A stretch of DNA of 64,000 nt from Serratia bockelmannii (GCF_008011855.1 NZ_VOUX01000033.1:1054001-1118000), one strand, 5' to 3'; shown: positions 36,247 through 45,446, numbered from the stretch's first letter. The notes: generated from the sequence alone by a model not told the origin. Numbers and translations: made by a program.

Positions 36247-37971
36247 ATGACTACTCGCCTAGAAAAATTAAAAGCATGTAATTCCAAACCAGATTTCGCA
36301 CGACTTTTAGGAATTGACCCGGTTTTTATGACCCGTGTCATATATATAAGAAATACTGACAATCTATATTCACAGTTCGCTATTAAAAAAAAGAATGGTT
36401 CTGATAGAATCATATCAGCCCCAGACTCTGAGCTCAAAGAAATACAAAGCAAGCTTTCCGATTTACTACAAGACTGTTTAAATAACTTCCGAGAAAATTT
36501 AAAAGAAGATAATCATTTCTCTCATGGATTTGAGCGTAACCGCAGCATTATTACAAATGCAGAAAAGCATAAGTCAAAGAAGTGGGTTCTTAATATAGAT
36601 CTTTGTAATTTCTTTGATGAATTTAATTTTGGAAGGGTTAGGGGTTACTTTCTAAAAAATAATAACTTTTCTCTCAACACAGAGCTTTCCACATTAATAG
36701 CCAAAATCGCATGTCATCAGGATAAGTTACCCCAAGGTAGCCCCTGCTCCCCCGTAATAACCAACTTAATTCTAGTTTCTTTAGACAGGCGGCTAAGTAA
36801 TTTATGTAATAGCGTTGGCTGCACATACACACGATATGCTGATGATATAACAATCTCAACTAATAAAAAAGAGTTTCCTAAGGGAATTATCAGAGACCAT
36901 GATGAGAAATCCATTACCTTAAATAACAAATTTCTTAACGAAATAACATCTTCAGGCTTCAAAATTAATCATAACAAATTAAGACTTCTCGACAAAAAAA
37001 TCCGCCAAGAGGTTACAGGATTAACTGTCAATCGGTTTGTGAATGTAGATAGAAGATATGCAAAAACAGTTCGCGCAATGGCACATAGTCTATTTAAAAA
37101 AGGGGAGTACACATTAATAGACAAAAAAACACGCAAAGAAAGAGTTGGTAATATCAATGAGTTAGGTGGCATGCTGAGCTTTATTGATTTCGTAGATAAA
37201 TATAACAACAGATTACCGCACTCGATCAAATCCTCACATAACAATCGTGAAAAAGTATATTCGGATTTTCTTTATTATTCTGCTTTTTGGGCAAATACAA
37301 AACCAACAATCTTGACTGAGGGAAAAACAGATATTACTTACCTCAGGGTAGCTTTGGATGCGGTATCAGAAAAGCATCCCAATCTAATTGGGAATAAAAA
37401 TCCGGGCAATAAAACAGTACGAGATTATGGGATTAAGTTCTTCAAAAACACATCTAAAACAAAATATCTTTTAAACTTAGACGGAGGAGCTCCACACCTC
37501 AAAGACTTCATTGTTGGCTTTGAAAAAAAGACAGAGGCGTTTAAAGTAATCGCCAATCAAAAGCCTGTGATTGTTATTTTAGACAATGATTCAGGCAGCG
37601 CTGGTGCTAATGGAATCTTCCAAATTTTAATTGGAAAATCTTTCCCTAACATTACTCTTACAAGAGATGAACTAAGAAATCAGAAGTGGACGTGGGTTAC
37701 AAGAAACTTATATATAATTTTCACCCCTCTTAATGGTTTAAAAGATAGTTCTATGGAAGATCTTTTCCACAGTTCAGTATTACAAACAACGCTTGGTGGT
37801 AAAGTATTTAACCGAACTAATACCAAATGCAAGGATAATGAATATGGCAAAGAATTCTTTGCTACAGGTGTTGTGTTAAAAAAGCGTAAAACAATCGACT
37901 TTTCAAATTTTAATTACATCTTTGAATCGATTTCAGAAATTATTGAACATAATAATTCCAGAAAAAAATAA
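36247..37971 (+). CDS. Retron reverse transcriptase fused to a TOPRIM domain (Ec67-like)
   Basis: The 574-residue protein (Ec67 RT has 586) carries the retron hallmarks NAEKH (104-108), QGSP (163-166), YADD (197-200) and VTG (256-258). A C-terminal TOPRIM domain follows, with E358 (TEGKTD) and DxD at 446-448 (VILDNDSG). The RT makes msDNA from the RNA just upstream, and the fused nuclease-type domain is the likely toxic effector in phage defence. ATG at 36247 is favoured, as AAGGAG is 5 bp upstream; the GTG at 36244 is too close. The gene is strongly AT-rich (about 33% GC), showing separate acquisition. This is the Ec67/Eco2 class (type I-C as I recall). Confidence 0.93.
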   Translation: MTTRLEKLKACNSKPDFARLLGIDPVFMTRVIYIRNTDNLYSQFAIKKKNGSDRIISAPDSELKEIQSKLSDLLQDCLNNFRENLKEDNHFSHGFERNRSIITNAEKHKSKKWVLNIDLCNFFDEFNFGRVRGYFLKNNNFSLNTELSTLIAKIACHQDKLPQGSPCSPVITNLILVSLDRRLSNLCNSVGCTYTRYADDITISTNKKEFPKGIIRDHDEKSITLNNKFLNEITSSGFKINHNKLRLLDKKIRQEVTGLTVNRFVNVDRRYAKTVRAMAHSLFKKGEYTLIDKKTRKERVGNINELGGMLSFIDFVDKYNNRLPHSIKSSHNNREKVYSDFLYYSAFWANTKPTILTEGKTDITYLRVALDAVSEKHPNLIGNKNPGNKTVRDYGIKFFKNTSKTKYLLNLDGGAPHLKDFIVGFEKKTEAFKVIANQKPVIVILDNDSGSAGANGIFQILIGKSFPNITLTRDELRNQKWTWVTRNLYIIFTPLNGLKDSSMEDLFHSSVLQTTLGGKVFNRTNTKCKDNEYGKEFFATGVVLKKRKTIDFSNFNYIFESISEIIEHNNSRKK

Positions 37972-38339
37972 TTAAAGTTAATATTAAGCAATATTCATTA
38001 GATTGCTAATTATAATAATCAATAGTTTCTGATTGAAGCAAATGAAACTTAGAGTGCAAACACTCAAGAATCACCTGGCGGCGATGGTGGGCGACAACTT
38101 TTGACAACTCACTCCCTTCAGCAACTGACTGCCCTGCTCTCGATTGATTAACACATACGATCTCAGCAATATCCGCTCCTGGCACGGAGTAGACAAATTA
38201 ACAGGCTACAGGTCAGGGAACTAAGGTTGACCGCCCTGTTCAGGTGGCCAAATTCAGCTAGCTACTAGAAGAATCAATTGATACCTATCCTTTCAATCTG
38301 GCAGGTCTATGCATAAACAATCAATTTTTTAAGCCAAGG
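37972..38339. other. 368-bp gene-free stretch between the retron and DUF3800 genes
   Basis: The two genes converge on it. It contains a 14-mer TCCGCTCCTGGCAC (38172-38185) that recurs at 42154-42167 in the core chromosome. No clear terminator is seen. Confidence 0.45.
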
Positions 38340-39110
38340 TTAGGACAGCTCTTCCCGTTTAACCAACGGAACACTATAATCAGGTCGGATACTCTTTGAA
38401 CCAGGCATAGCTCGCATCTCTTGCGGGAAGTGCCAGATATTAAAATCCTTGTTCGGGAATGTATCGTAGTAGAACATATCCCAGCCAAGCAGAGCAGCCA
38501 TGCGTTCAAAGGCTAGCTCTTTAGCCACTGATAGTTCCAGTCGAGGATTAAGGTACTTCAAGTACCCAGAGTTCACAGCCCCGGTCAGGATGTCTACAAC
38601 CTGTAATCCAAGATGATGTTTAGAGTCGTGCATCGTGACAGACTTAACCAACTTCTTCATCCCTGCCCTAGCCAGCATGTTGTTAGCAACAATACCCGTA
38701 ACTTCATCGTTCTTTTTGTACTTATCAATCTTCTGGTCGATGATGACCTCAATGTCACTCTTAATCTGCTTAGCAACGTTCTTAACGAGCATTGTGTACG
38801 TCTGGTAGAAAGCCAGCTCCCTGTCCGTCAGCCAGTTGTTGTAAATGTTCTTCACTACAACAATCGAGTGGAAGCAGCACGAGTTCTTGAGCACCATAGC
38901 CAGCAGCTCAATGCAGATGTTTGCCTGCCCTGCGCTGTTCTTTATCTTAGACCACTTCAACTCACCGACAATACCGTACTTATCTTTCAGCTTCTGGACA
39001 CGCTCATTGAAGATGTGCAACGTGTCTTTACGCACACACAGCAAACCAATGCCATAACAGCGGTCACTCCCTGTCGTACCACTCTCATCACCAAAAGCCA
39101 CGTATTCCAT
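38340..39110 (-). CDS. DUF3800 protein, predicted RNase H-like nuclease
   Basis: This 256-residue protein begins with the DUF3800 signature GDESG (Asp at about 8) and carries the other family blocks: VIIDQKIDKYKK in the middle and DSKHHLGLQVVDILTGA towards the C-terminus, consistent with an RNase H-like metal-binding core. DUF3800 proteins occur in defence islands and as partners of some retrons (type VII as I recall). Here it is convergent to the RT-TOPRIM gene and 368 bp away, so it may be independent cargo. It is the last gene before attR. Confidence 0.82.
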   Translation of the reverse strand: MEYVAFGDESGTTGSDRCYGIGLLCVRKDTLHIFNERVQKLKDKYGIVGELKWSKIKNSAGQANICIELLAMVLKNSCCFHSIVVVKNIYNNWLTDRELAFYQTYTMLVKNVAKQIKSDIEVIIDQKIDKYKKNDEVTGIVANNMLARAGMKKLVKSVTMHDSKHHLGLQVVDILTGAVNSGYLKYLNPRLELSVAKELAFERMAALLGWDMFYYDTFPNKDFNIWHFPQEMRAMPGSKSIRPDYSVPLVKREELS

Positions 39111-39481
39111 AAAATACCCACTTAAAATTGAATGAATATTTTATGCTCAACCCAAGCGACAGACAATGTCTTATAGGTCTACCAGAAGTATTATGGAACG
39201 TACCCCTTCGATTAAGGATAGCGTTGCATCGACCCATTGAAATCACAGCACTGAGCAGACTTTCATAGCTCTTTGGACAAATCTTGCTTCGAGCCGATTT
39301 TTTGATGCTCGTTCTAGCTATCCTCCTTTTCAGAGAGCATCGTAGAACGATTAACACATAAAGCGAAGCGTTTAAACTTGCTTTAGGTAACCAGCAACTA
39401 TTGGTGGTCATTTTGGTGGTCTTGACAGCATCACAATTCAGGTTTAGTCTATTTATTAGCCAGTTACTGGCAAAGGCGATC
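39111..39481. other. Gene-free right end of the element
   Basis: This holds the upstream region of the DUF3800 gene and two TTGGTGGTC repeats close to attR. No coding sequence is supported; an overlapping frame on the minus strand (39088-39561) has no family features. Confidence 0.5.
39401..39421 (+). repeat. Two TTGGTGGTC direct repeats near attR
   Basis: Copies at 39401-39409 and 39413-39421, 12 bp apart start to start and 61 bp inside attR. Short directly repeated sites next to att core sequences are typical arm-type sites for tyrosine integrases or excision factors. Confidence 0.5.
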
Positions 39482-39497
39482 CCAGTCAGAGGAGCCA
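39482..39497 (+). other. attR: 3' end of tRNA-Asn, right boundary of the element
   Basis: CCAGTCAGAGGAGCCA equals the last 16 bases of the enterobacterial tRNA-Asn gene and the core of the HPI/ICEKp attachment site. The preceding bases are not tRNA T-arm, so only the duplicated core is present, as expected at the distal end of an integrated element. A strong terminator follows 10 bp later. Left of it is AT-rich cargo; right of it is GC-rich core. Confidence 0.88.
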
Positions 39498-39507
39498 TAT
39501 TTAGAGA

Positions 39508-39540
39508 AGCCCGCTCAGGGAAACCTGAGCGGGCTTTTTG
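39508..39540 (+). terminator. Intrinsic terminator after attR
   Basis: AGCCCGCTCAGG, a GAAA tetraloop and the perfect 12-bp complement are followed by TTTTT. No gene on the + strand ends here within the window, so this is best read as the native tRNA-Asn terminator displaced by the insertion. Confidence 0.9.
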
Positions 39541-39593
39541 CTGTTGGGCGGTTATACTCAATTATCCCCTGCGCTCTCTCTACCCGACACCGT

Positions 39594-40427
39594 TCAGCCA
39601 TCCGTTGAACGGGTGAGTTTCTCCCATTGTTCAATTTCCTTACCTAGCGCCTCGAGCTTTTGCCGCACCAAACTTAATGCGTCACTGCCTAACAACAGAT
39701 GCGTGGGCGGGTTCCCGCTCTCGATCAATGCCAGCATGGCGTGAGCCGCCTTAATCGGATCGCCGAGTTGCTTACCGCTTTTTTCCTGGCGCGCCTGACG
39801 AACAGGTTCAAATAGCGCGTCATAGTCAGGGACACGGCGAGGGCTGCGTACCATTGAACGCCCGGCCCAGTCCGTTCGAAACGAGCCGGGCGCCACGGCG
39901 GTCACGTGTAGGTTGAACGGGGCAAGCTCTTTACTTAACGTTTCTGATATCCCTTCCAGTGCAAATTTGCTGCCGCAGTAATAGCTGATACCGGGCAAGG
40001 TAATGAAACTGCCCATTGAGGTGATATTGATAATGTGGCCCCGACGGCGCTGGCGCATGCCCGGTAGCACAGCTTTGATCATCGCCACCGCGCCAAACAC
40101 ATTGACGTCAAACTGGCGGCGCAGCTCTGCAAGCGGGGATTCTTCCAGAATGCCTTCATGGCCGTAACCGGCATTGTTCACCAGCACATCTATCGGACCA
40201 ATGGCAGACTCTATCTCTCCAACCACCTCATCAATACGTTCAACGTCCGTGACATCAAGCAGATAGCCAAAAGCCCGCTGCGTATCGAGCGCACCGAAAG
40301 CCTGCAGTGCTTCGCTGTTGCGCACCGTCCCTACAACCCGATGCCCCACGGCGAGGGCTTCTCGCGCCAGCGCCTGACCAAAGCCACTGCTGACGCCGGT
40401 AATTAAAATCGTTTTTGCAGATGCCAT
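39594..40427 (-). CDS. SDR-family oxidoreductase
   Basis: ATG at 40427 (GGGAG upstream) gives 277 residues; a longer frame from 40460 is rejected. It has the Rossmann motif TGVSSGFG (about residues 9-16), NNAGYGHEG, and the YxxxK pair in SYYCGSKFALEG. It is an NADP-type classical SDR, substrate unknown. It is divergent from an AraC-family activator 105 bp away, a common SDR/AraC pairing. It is the first core gene right of the element. Confidence 0.9.
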   Translation of the reverse strand: MASAKTILITGVSSGFGQALAREALAVGHRVVGTVRNSEALQAFGALDTQRAFGYLLDVTDVERIDEVVGEIESAIGPIDVLVNNAGYGHEGILEESPLAELRRQFDVNVFGAVAMIKAVLPGMRQRRRGHIINITSMGSFITLPGISYYCGSKFALEGISETLSKELAPFNLHVTAVAPGSFRTDWAGRSMVRSPRRVPDYDALFEPVRQARQEKSGKQLGDPIKAAHAMLALIESGNPPTHLLLGSDALSLVRQKLEALGKEIEQWEKLTRSTDG

Positions 40428-40532
40428 AAAAAGAACTCCCATGAACCATGAAGGTTGCATGGTATTCTCTTCCCTGCCGTATTTTTAGGCCGTATTTTCT
40501 CTTTTTCTTGCCTGATTTTATGAGGTGGTGGG

Positions 40533-41453
40533 ATGTCCGACATGATTGCCCTGATGAATAGACTTGCGGTGCAAGAGGGATACAACCTCACTGCCCTACC
40601 TGATGTGCGAATTTTGCGTTCCGATCGCCCGCTTGCCAGAACGCCGGTGCTTTACGATCCGGGGATCGTGATCGTCTGCCAGGGCAGCAAACACGGCTAT
40701 TTCGGTCAACAGACCTATTTATATGATGAGCAGCACTACCTGGCGGTTTCGGTGCCGGTGCCGTTTGTGATGGAAACCGACGCGTCGGCAGCACATCCGC
40801 TGCTGGCGATTTATATACATCTGGATTTTCAGCTTGCCGCGGAACTGATGTTGCAGATTGAACAGCATGGCGCCCCACATCCTCCCGTCGCGCCGCAAAG
40901 CATGATGTCGAGCCCCATGGACAGCGCGGTAAAAATGGCCGTACTTCGCTTACTTGAAGTCCTGGCTAACCCGCTTGAGGCGGCGATCCTCGGCCCGGCG
41001 CGGGTGCGTGAGCTTTATTTTCGCGTGCTGACAGGCGCACAGGGCAACGCAATGCGTGCCGCGCTGGCCTTGCAGGGCCAGTTTGGCAAAATCGGTAAAG
41101 CGTTGCAGCACATCCACGCCACTTACGCGGAGCCGTTAACGCTGACGCAGCTGGCGATGATGGCCGGCATGAGCGTGCCGACCTTTCATAGCCATTTCAA
41201 AGCAATAACGCAGATGCCGCCGATGCAGTATGTGAAATCGGTACGCCTGCACCAGGCACGGATGCTGATGGTGCGCCAACAAATCACCGCCGCCGCCGCG
41301 AGTTACGCCGTTGGCTATGAAAGCCCATCGCAATTTAATCGCGAATTCAAGCGTCTGTTTGGCCTGCCACCGGCAGAGGAGATAAAACGCATGCAGCGTC
41401 ACTTCGCCATTCCGCCCGCGCAGCCTGCGTCGGTATTTGTTTCATCGCACTGA
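40533..41453 (+). CDS. AraC-family regulator, divergent to the SDR gene
   Basis: This 306-residue protein has an N-terminal AraC-type ligand domain (about 25-150, with RSDRPLARTPVLYDPGIVIVCQG) and a C-terminal helix-turn-helix domain (about 195-285), with LTQLAMMAGMSVPTFHSHFKAIT and YAVGYESPSQFNREFKRLFG. GAGGTGG lies shortly upstream of the ATG. It very likely controls the divergent SDR gene, perhaps with itself; the signal is unknown. Confidence 0.9.
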   Translation: MSDMIALMNRLAVQEGYNLTALPDVRILRSDRPLARTPVLYDPGIVIVCQGSKHGYFGQQTYLYDEQHYLAVSVPVPFVMETDASAAHPLLAIYIHLDFQLAAELMLQIEQHGAPHPPVAPQSMMSSPMDSAVKMAVLRLLEVLANPLEAAILGPARVRELYFRVLTGAQGNAMRAALALQGQFGKIGKALQHIHATYAEPLTLTQLAMMAGMSVPTFHSHFKAITQMPPMQYVKSVRLHQARMLMVRQQITAAAASYAVGYESPSQFNREFKRLFGLPPAEEIKRMQRHFAIPPAQPASVFVSSH

Positions 41454-41565
41454 GGCTTATTTGGTATGGCAAAACGATAGTTCGCTTCTGGCGCCAGGCG
41501 GACCAGCACTTGGAGAGAAAATCCGCTATGAGCGAGGAGTGGAACTTCAGCTGATTTTTATACAG

Positions 41566-42021
41566 TTATTTTTCGAGTCGTTTTAGTTCTTTTACAGATG
41601 AGTGAACCTGGCTCCGACCATAAACAACCGAAGAGTAACAGCGACCAGTGTCATCAATTATCTGACAACGGCACTGAAAAGGCTCACCTGCGGTTGAGCA
41701 TTTATTCAACTGCTCGTGTTTAGCATTAACGTTAAAATCGAGCGTAATACTAGCTTCACTGACCCAAATATCAGGAATTTGTTGCTTTCTTAACAAATGT
41801 CCAAGCATGCCTACATAGTGGAGTTCAACATAATGTCTCAGATTAAAGTGCGGTAAGCTTTTAGGGGGAGTAAGGAAAAAATCTATCGTAGTGAGTTTGT
41901 TATTGATAGCCAATAACTTTAACTGACCAATAGCCCAGTATCCTTTAAAATCGTTGTTACGGCTCACAAAGCTCTCATTAAGAGCATTAGCTATGCCCTG
42001 CAATTCAATTCGGCGTGCCAT
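41566..42021 (-). CDS. Hypothetical protein
   Basis: The likely start is the ATG at 42021, preceded by a run of G that can serve as ribosome binding site, giving 151 residues (MARRIELQGIANAL...). The protein has a Cys pair in FQCRCQIIDDTGRC and a C-terminal SSVKELKR helix, with no signal peptide. I do not recognise a domain. It is AT-richer than the flanking core genes, so it may be a separate small acquisition. Confidence 0.55.
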   Translation of the reverse strand: MARRIELQGIANALNESFVSRNNDFKGYWAIGQLKLLAINNKLTTIDFFLTPPKSLPHFNLRHYVELHYVGMLGHLLRKQQIPDIWVSEASITLDFNVNAKHEQLNKCSTAGEPFQCRCQIIDDTGRCYSSVVYGRSQVHSSVKELKRLEK

Positions 42022-42256
42022 TCCCCCCCCAATTGCTTGGTAAAAATTATGGCAGCAACTGTAAGCTCTACTGATACCTCGTGCCAATCTTTAATGTGCT
42101 TTTCGTGATTCTGAACTGCCGCTAAGTAATCAATATGCTTGGTTTTTACGGTGTCCGCTCCTGGCACAAAACTGCCCCGGCGGATCACCTACTCAACAAT
42201 CTCCACAAGCACCAAAAGGCCCGCCCCCAGGCAGGCCTTTATCCCTCCGCAATGTC

Positions 42257-42829
42257 TCAGGCCCCATCCCGCTCCGCAACCCGCGCCATCAATGCCCCCA
42301 GCAACGCCAGGTCGACCAGCAATGCCAGCGCGAAACAGATCCCTCTCACGCCCGGTGCGGCATAGGTTTGCACCAGCGAAGCGGCAATCACTACGGCCAC
42401 GATAGTCACCACCGTCGTCAGCCTGCACGCCACGGCGAACGCCGCTTTCTCCCCCACTGCCGTGCGGTAGGCGACGCCCTGCCCCAGACCGCCGAGGACG
42501 ATGCCCGCCAGCAGGGCCGGCCAATCATGGCCGCCTAACAGCATCAGCAGCGTCAATAGCCACCCCACCGCTGCCAGTAAAAAGCCGTAGCGGAGAATCG
42601 CCAGCGCAGGCCGGTTCCGCAGCGGCCGTAGACGGGCCAGTGCGGCGCCGCCGAGAAACGCCAGCGCCAATGCCGTTAGCAGCATCAGGGTCGCGCCGAT
42701 GCCCAGTAGATTTTCGGTCTTCAGCAGCAAGGCGCCTGCCGCGGCCGGCACGCTGAGCGCCAGGGCGCTCGCCGCCGCTCCCGTGTGTGCCATGGCGCCC
42801 AGGGCACCGTTGTTGATATAAAGGCTCAT
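42257..42829 (-). CDS. Multi-pass membrane protein, function unknown
   Basis: The 190-residue Ala/Leu-rich protein has about five to six transmembrane helices and no charged catalytic motifs. It is divergent from a LysR regulator 129 bp away and is probably its target. No family is recognised; a small permease or a TspO/DoxX-like protein cannot be told apart from the sequence. GC content is high, as in the core. Confidence 0.7.
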   Translation of the reverse strand: MSLYINNGALGAMAHTGAAASALALSVPAAAGALLLKTENLLGIGATLMLLTALALAFLGGAALARLRPLRNRPALAILRYGFLLAAVGWLLTLLMLLGGHDWPALLAGIVLGGLGQGVAYRTAVGEKAAFAVACRLTTVVTIVAVVIAASLVQTYAAPGVRGICFALALLVDLALLGALMARVAERDGA

Positions 42830-42958
42830 CGTTCACTCCCGACATGATGGAAATGATGAAATAAATTCATTTCCCTGTTCACAGGTTAGTAGCCTATCTC
42901 TTATATAATCGGTCAGACAAACTCATAGTTTTCAGCCTTAGATGAGAATAACTCAGCC

Positions 42959-43849
42959 ATGAGAAAACCCCGTTTGCCGCCGCTGGGCGCGCTGCGCGCC
43001 TTCCACGCCGTGGCCGGCTGTCGCAGCTTTAAACATGCCGCCGAAGCGCTGGGCGTCAGCGCGACGGCGGTCAGCCATCAGATCAAGCTGCTGGAATCGG
43101 TGCTGGAATGCCGGGTGTGCGAGCGCAGCGCGCAGGGCGTCAGCCTGACCGAGACCGGCGAGATCCTGTATGCCGGCACCCAGCGCGCCTTCGCCGCACT
43201 GGAGCAGTCCGTCGCCCAAATCACCCGCGCCCAGCAGCCGCCGGCGCTGACCGTCACCACCACCTCCAATTTTCTCACCCACTGGCTGGTGCCGCGCCTG
43301 GCCGATTTCAAGGCGGAGTTTCCCGCCATCGATCTGCGCCTGCACACCAGCGTCGAGCGGGTCGATCTCAGCCAGCGCACCGTGGACGTCGCCATCCGCT
43401 ACCGCGAAACACCGGAAAGCGATCTGCACTGCACCTTGCTGCATGAGGATCGTTTTATCGTGGTGGCCAGCCCGACGCTTGCGCTGGAGCGCATCGAAGA
43501 TTTGCAGCGGGTGACGCTGTTTCACGTGGAACATCGGCAGGTGCCCGCCGACGCGCCGACCTGGGAAAACTGGCGACGGCGCTACGGGCCGGAAGGGTTG
43601 AATGTGGAAGCAGGGCTGACCTTCAGCGACGAAACCCATGCGCTGCAGGCGGCGGTGGCGGGCCAGGGGGTGGTGATCGCCAGCCGGCTGCTGGCGCGCG
43701 ATTTGTTGCAGCGCGGCGTGCTGGCCGCGCCGTTCGAGATGGCGTTACCCGGCGCCAACTACTATCTGATGGCCACCGAAGAAACTGCGCAGCGCCCCGA
43801 TATCATGGCGCTGCGCGAGTGGTTGCTGCGGCAAATGGCGGCGGGCTAA
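42959..43849 (+). CDS. LysR-family regulator (GcvA-like)
   Basis: This 296-residue protein has an N-terminal winged helix (about residues 7-65, LPPLGALRAFHAVAGCRSFKHAAEALGVS pattern) and a substrate-binding domain (about 90-290). The LGALRAFHAVA start and the SHQIKLLE helix place it in the GcvA/AmpR-like branch. The divergent membrane protein gene is its likely target. The stop overlaps the converging LuxR gene by 4 bp. Confidence 0.92.
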   Translation: MRKPRLPPLGALRAFHAVAGCRSFKHAAEALGVSATAVSHQIKLLESVLECRVCERSAQGVSLTETGEILYAGTQRAFAALEQSVAQITRAQQPPALTVTTTSNFLTHWLVPRLADFKAEFPAIDLRLHTSVERVDLSQRTVDVAIRYRETPESDLHCTLLHEDRFIVVASPTLALERIEDLQRVTLFHVEHRQVPADAPTWENWRRRYGPEGLNVEAGLTFSDETHALQAAVAGQGVVIASRLLARDLLQRGVLAAPFEMALPGANYYLMATEETAQRPDIMALREWLLRQMAAG

Positions 43850-44574
43850 CGGCGCTCGGGGGCGATCTCCCCCAGGCGGATCGCCACGCTGATCGCCTGC
43901 GCGGTGGTGGCGGCGCCAAGGCGTTGGCGAATGCGGCGCAGGTGGTTTTCCACCGTGCGTTCAGACAGGCCGAGCATCGCGGCGATATCCGCCTGCCGCC
44001 GGCCAATGGCGGTCCAGCTAAGCACCTCGCGCTCGCGCGCCGACAGCCGGCTCCCCCCCTCACCGGCTGCCGGTTCGAACAGCCGCCGCGCCGCCAGAAA
44101 GGCCGCCGAACCCACGAGCGACAGCGCCAGCCGCACCGGCGGCGAGGTGTCGATGCGCTCGCCCCCCAGGCTGACGGCGCCCTCCAGGCCGGCGGGGCCG
44201 AACACCGGGATCTGCACGCCGTGCAGACCGGCTCCGCGCGGCGTGCGCACAATCCGGTAACGCTCGCCCTGCCGCGCCCAGGTCTTGGTCCAGAAGAACG
44301 GCTCGCTAGCCCGCAGCATGTGCCGGGTCACCGGGCAGTGCCGCACGTAGGTCAGCGCATCGACCGCCTCCCCCTCGCCGAACCAGTCGCCTTCGACCCA
44401 ATAGATATGCTCGATCCCCGCCTCCGCCGTGGCGGAAGCGGAAAACAGCACAAAGCGATCGAAGCCGAACGGCGCGGCGAAGGCGCAAACCCGCCCCTGA
44501 ATGGCGGACAGGGTTCGCTCGTGGTCCATCGCCAGCGCCGTCTGGAAAGCGCGCTGCGCGATCTCGTCGCTCAT
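43846..44574 (-). CDS. LuxR-family regulator with autoinducer-binding-like domain
   Basis: The 242-residue protein has an N-terminal LuxR ligand domain (about 15-150) and a C-terminal GerE-type helix-turn-helix (about 175-235, [35 protein letters not shown]). In the ligand pocket the usual Asp-Pro is CP (RHCPVT), while W and Y positions are partly kept. No luxI is nearby, so it is a solo. It starts within hchA (ATGA overlap) and is co-transcribed with it, so it may sense an aldehyde- or stress-linked signal instead of an AHL. Confidence 0.85.
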   Translation of the reverse strand: MSDEIAQRAFQTALAMDHERTLSAIQGRVCAFAAPFGFDRFVLFSASATAEAGIEHIYWVEGDWFGEGEAVDALTYVRHCPVTRHMLRASEPFFWTKTWARQGERYRIVRTPRGAGLHGVQIPVFGPAGLEGAVSLGGERIDTSPPVRLALSLVGSAAFLAARRLFEPAAGEGGSRLSAREREVLSWTAIGRRQADIAAMLGLSERTVENHLRRIRQRLGAATTAQAISVAIRLGEIAPERR

Positions 44575-45446
44575 CGCGTGGCGACGTCGGCCAGCAGCGT
44601 CTCTGCCGCCAGTTTGCCGAGGTTGTTGGAAGCCAGCGGGCTGTCGCCGGTCAGCAGGCGCCGATCTTTATGCACCTTGCCGGTGATGTCGGCGTTGACG
44701 ATCTTCACGCCCCGCTCGCGCAGGCGTTCGCCCACCAGCCAGGGCATCGGACCGGGAATATAGCCGATGTCGATGTTGGCGCCGGTATCGAGCGAGTCCG
44801 GGAACACGCACATCTCATAGCCACGATAGAGGAAATCCTCTTTGTTCTCGCCGATGCCCGCCGCCAGCAAACCGGCCGGCCCGTGGCACAGCGAAATCAC
44901 GTAGCGATCGTTGTCATGCGCCCAGTGCAGGGTCTTTTTCACCTCTTCGCTGAACGGGATATCATTGAGCACGCCGTGGCCGCCGGGAATGAAAACGCCG
45001 AGGTAGTTGCCGCCATCCAGATCCTTCACCACTTCCGTCAACTTTTTCGGCTGCTTGAGTTGGCTGCGGTACTTCTCGTAGGTGGCCTTGACCGCTTCAT
45101 CTTCATGCGGGAACGCCCACATCTCCAGCTTCACCGGATCGCCGGACGGCGTGGCGATGTCGATCTCGAAACCGGCGAGATCCAGGTGATACATCGGCAG
45201 CAGCATCTCGACCGGATGGTTGCCGGTGGAGAAGAACTTGCCGTTTTGCATCAGCAGGTAACGCTCCTGCGAGGCGATCATCAGCACCTTCCACTTGCCG
45301 CCGCGATAGGCGTTCGGGTAGCTGGCACCCGTGAAGTCGGTTTTGGACGAGGTGTACTGGCTGAGGGAGTAAGGCGATGGGAAGAATGCGTTGTCTTCCG
45401 CCACATCCGGGGTGGGATTACGATCGTTGGATACTGAATCAGTCAT
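44571..45446 (-). CDS. hchA: Hsp31 protein deglycase/glyoxalase III
   Basis: ATG at 45446 with GGAG 6 bp upstream gives 291 residues (E. coli Hsp31 has 283). The N-terminal [16 protein letters not shown], the nucleophile elbow [11 protein letters not shown] and the C-terminal [18 protein letters not shown] are diagnostic of DJ-1/PfpI family Hsp31. It repairs glycated proteins and converts methylglyoxal without glutathione, and acts as a holding chaperone. The LuxR solo overlaps its 3' end by 4 bp. Confidence 0.95.
   Translation of the reverse strand: MTDSVSNDRNPTPDVAEDNAFFPSPYSLSQYTSSKTDFTGASYPNAYRGGKWKVLMIASQERYLLMQNGKFFSTGNHPVEMLLPMYHLDLAGFEIDIATPSGDPVKLEMWAFPHEDEAVKATYEKYRSQLKQPKKLTEVVKDLDGGNYLGVFIPGGHGVLNDIPFSEEVKKTLHWAHDNDRYVISLCHGPAGLLAAGIGENKEDFLYRGYEMCVFPDSLDTGANIDIGYIPGPMPWLVGERLRERGVKIVNADITGKVHKDRRLLTGDSPLASNNLGKLAAETLLADVATR

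Noticed and set aside
39440-39497. Complete tRNA at the right element boundary
   Set aside because: Only the 16-nt 3' end of tRNA-Asn is present; there is no T-arm, anticodon arm or D-arm upstream.
43819-45437. Long open frames at 43819-44763 and 44670-45437 on the + strand
   Set aside because: They are antisense shadows of the LuxR and hchA genes, with no ribosome binding site or recognisable domains.
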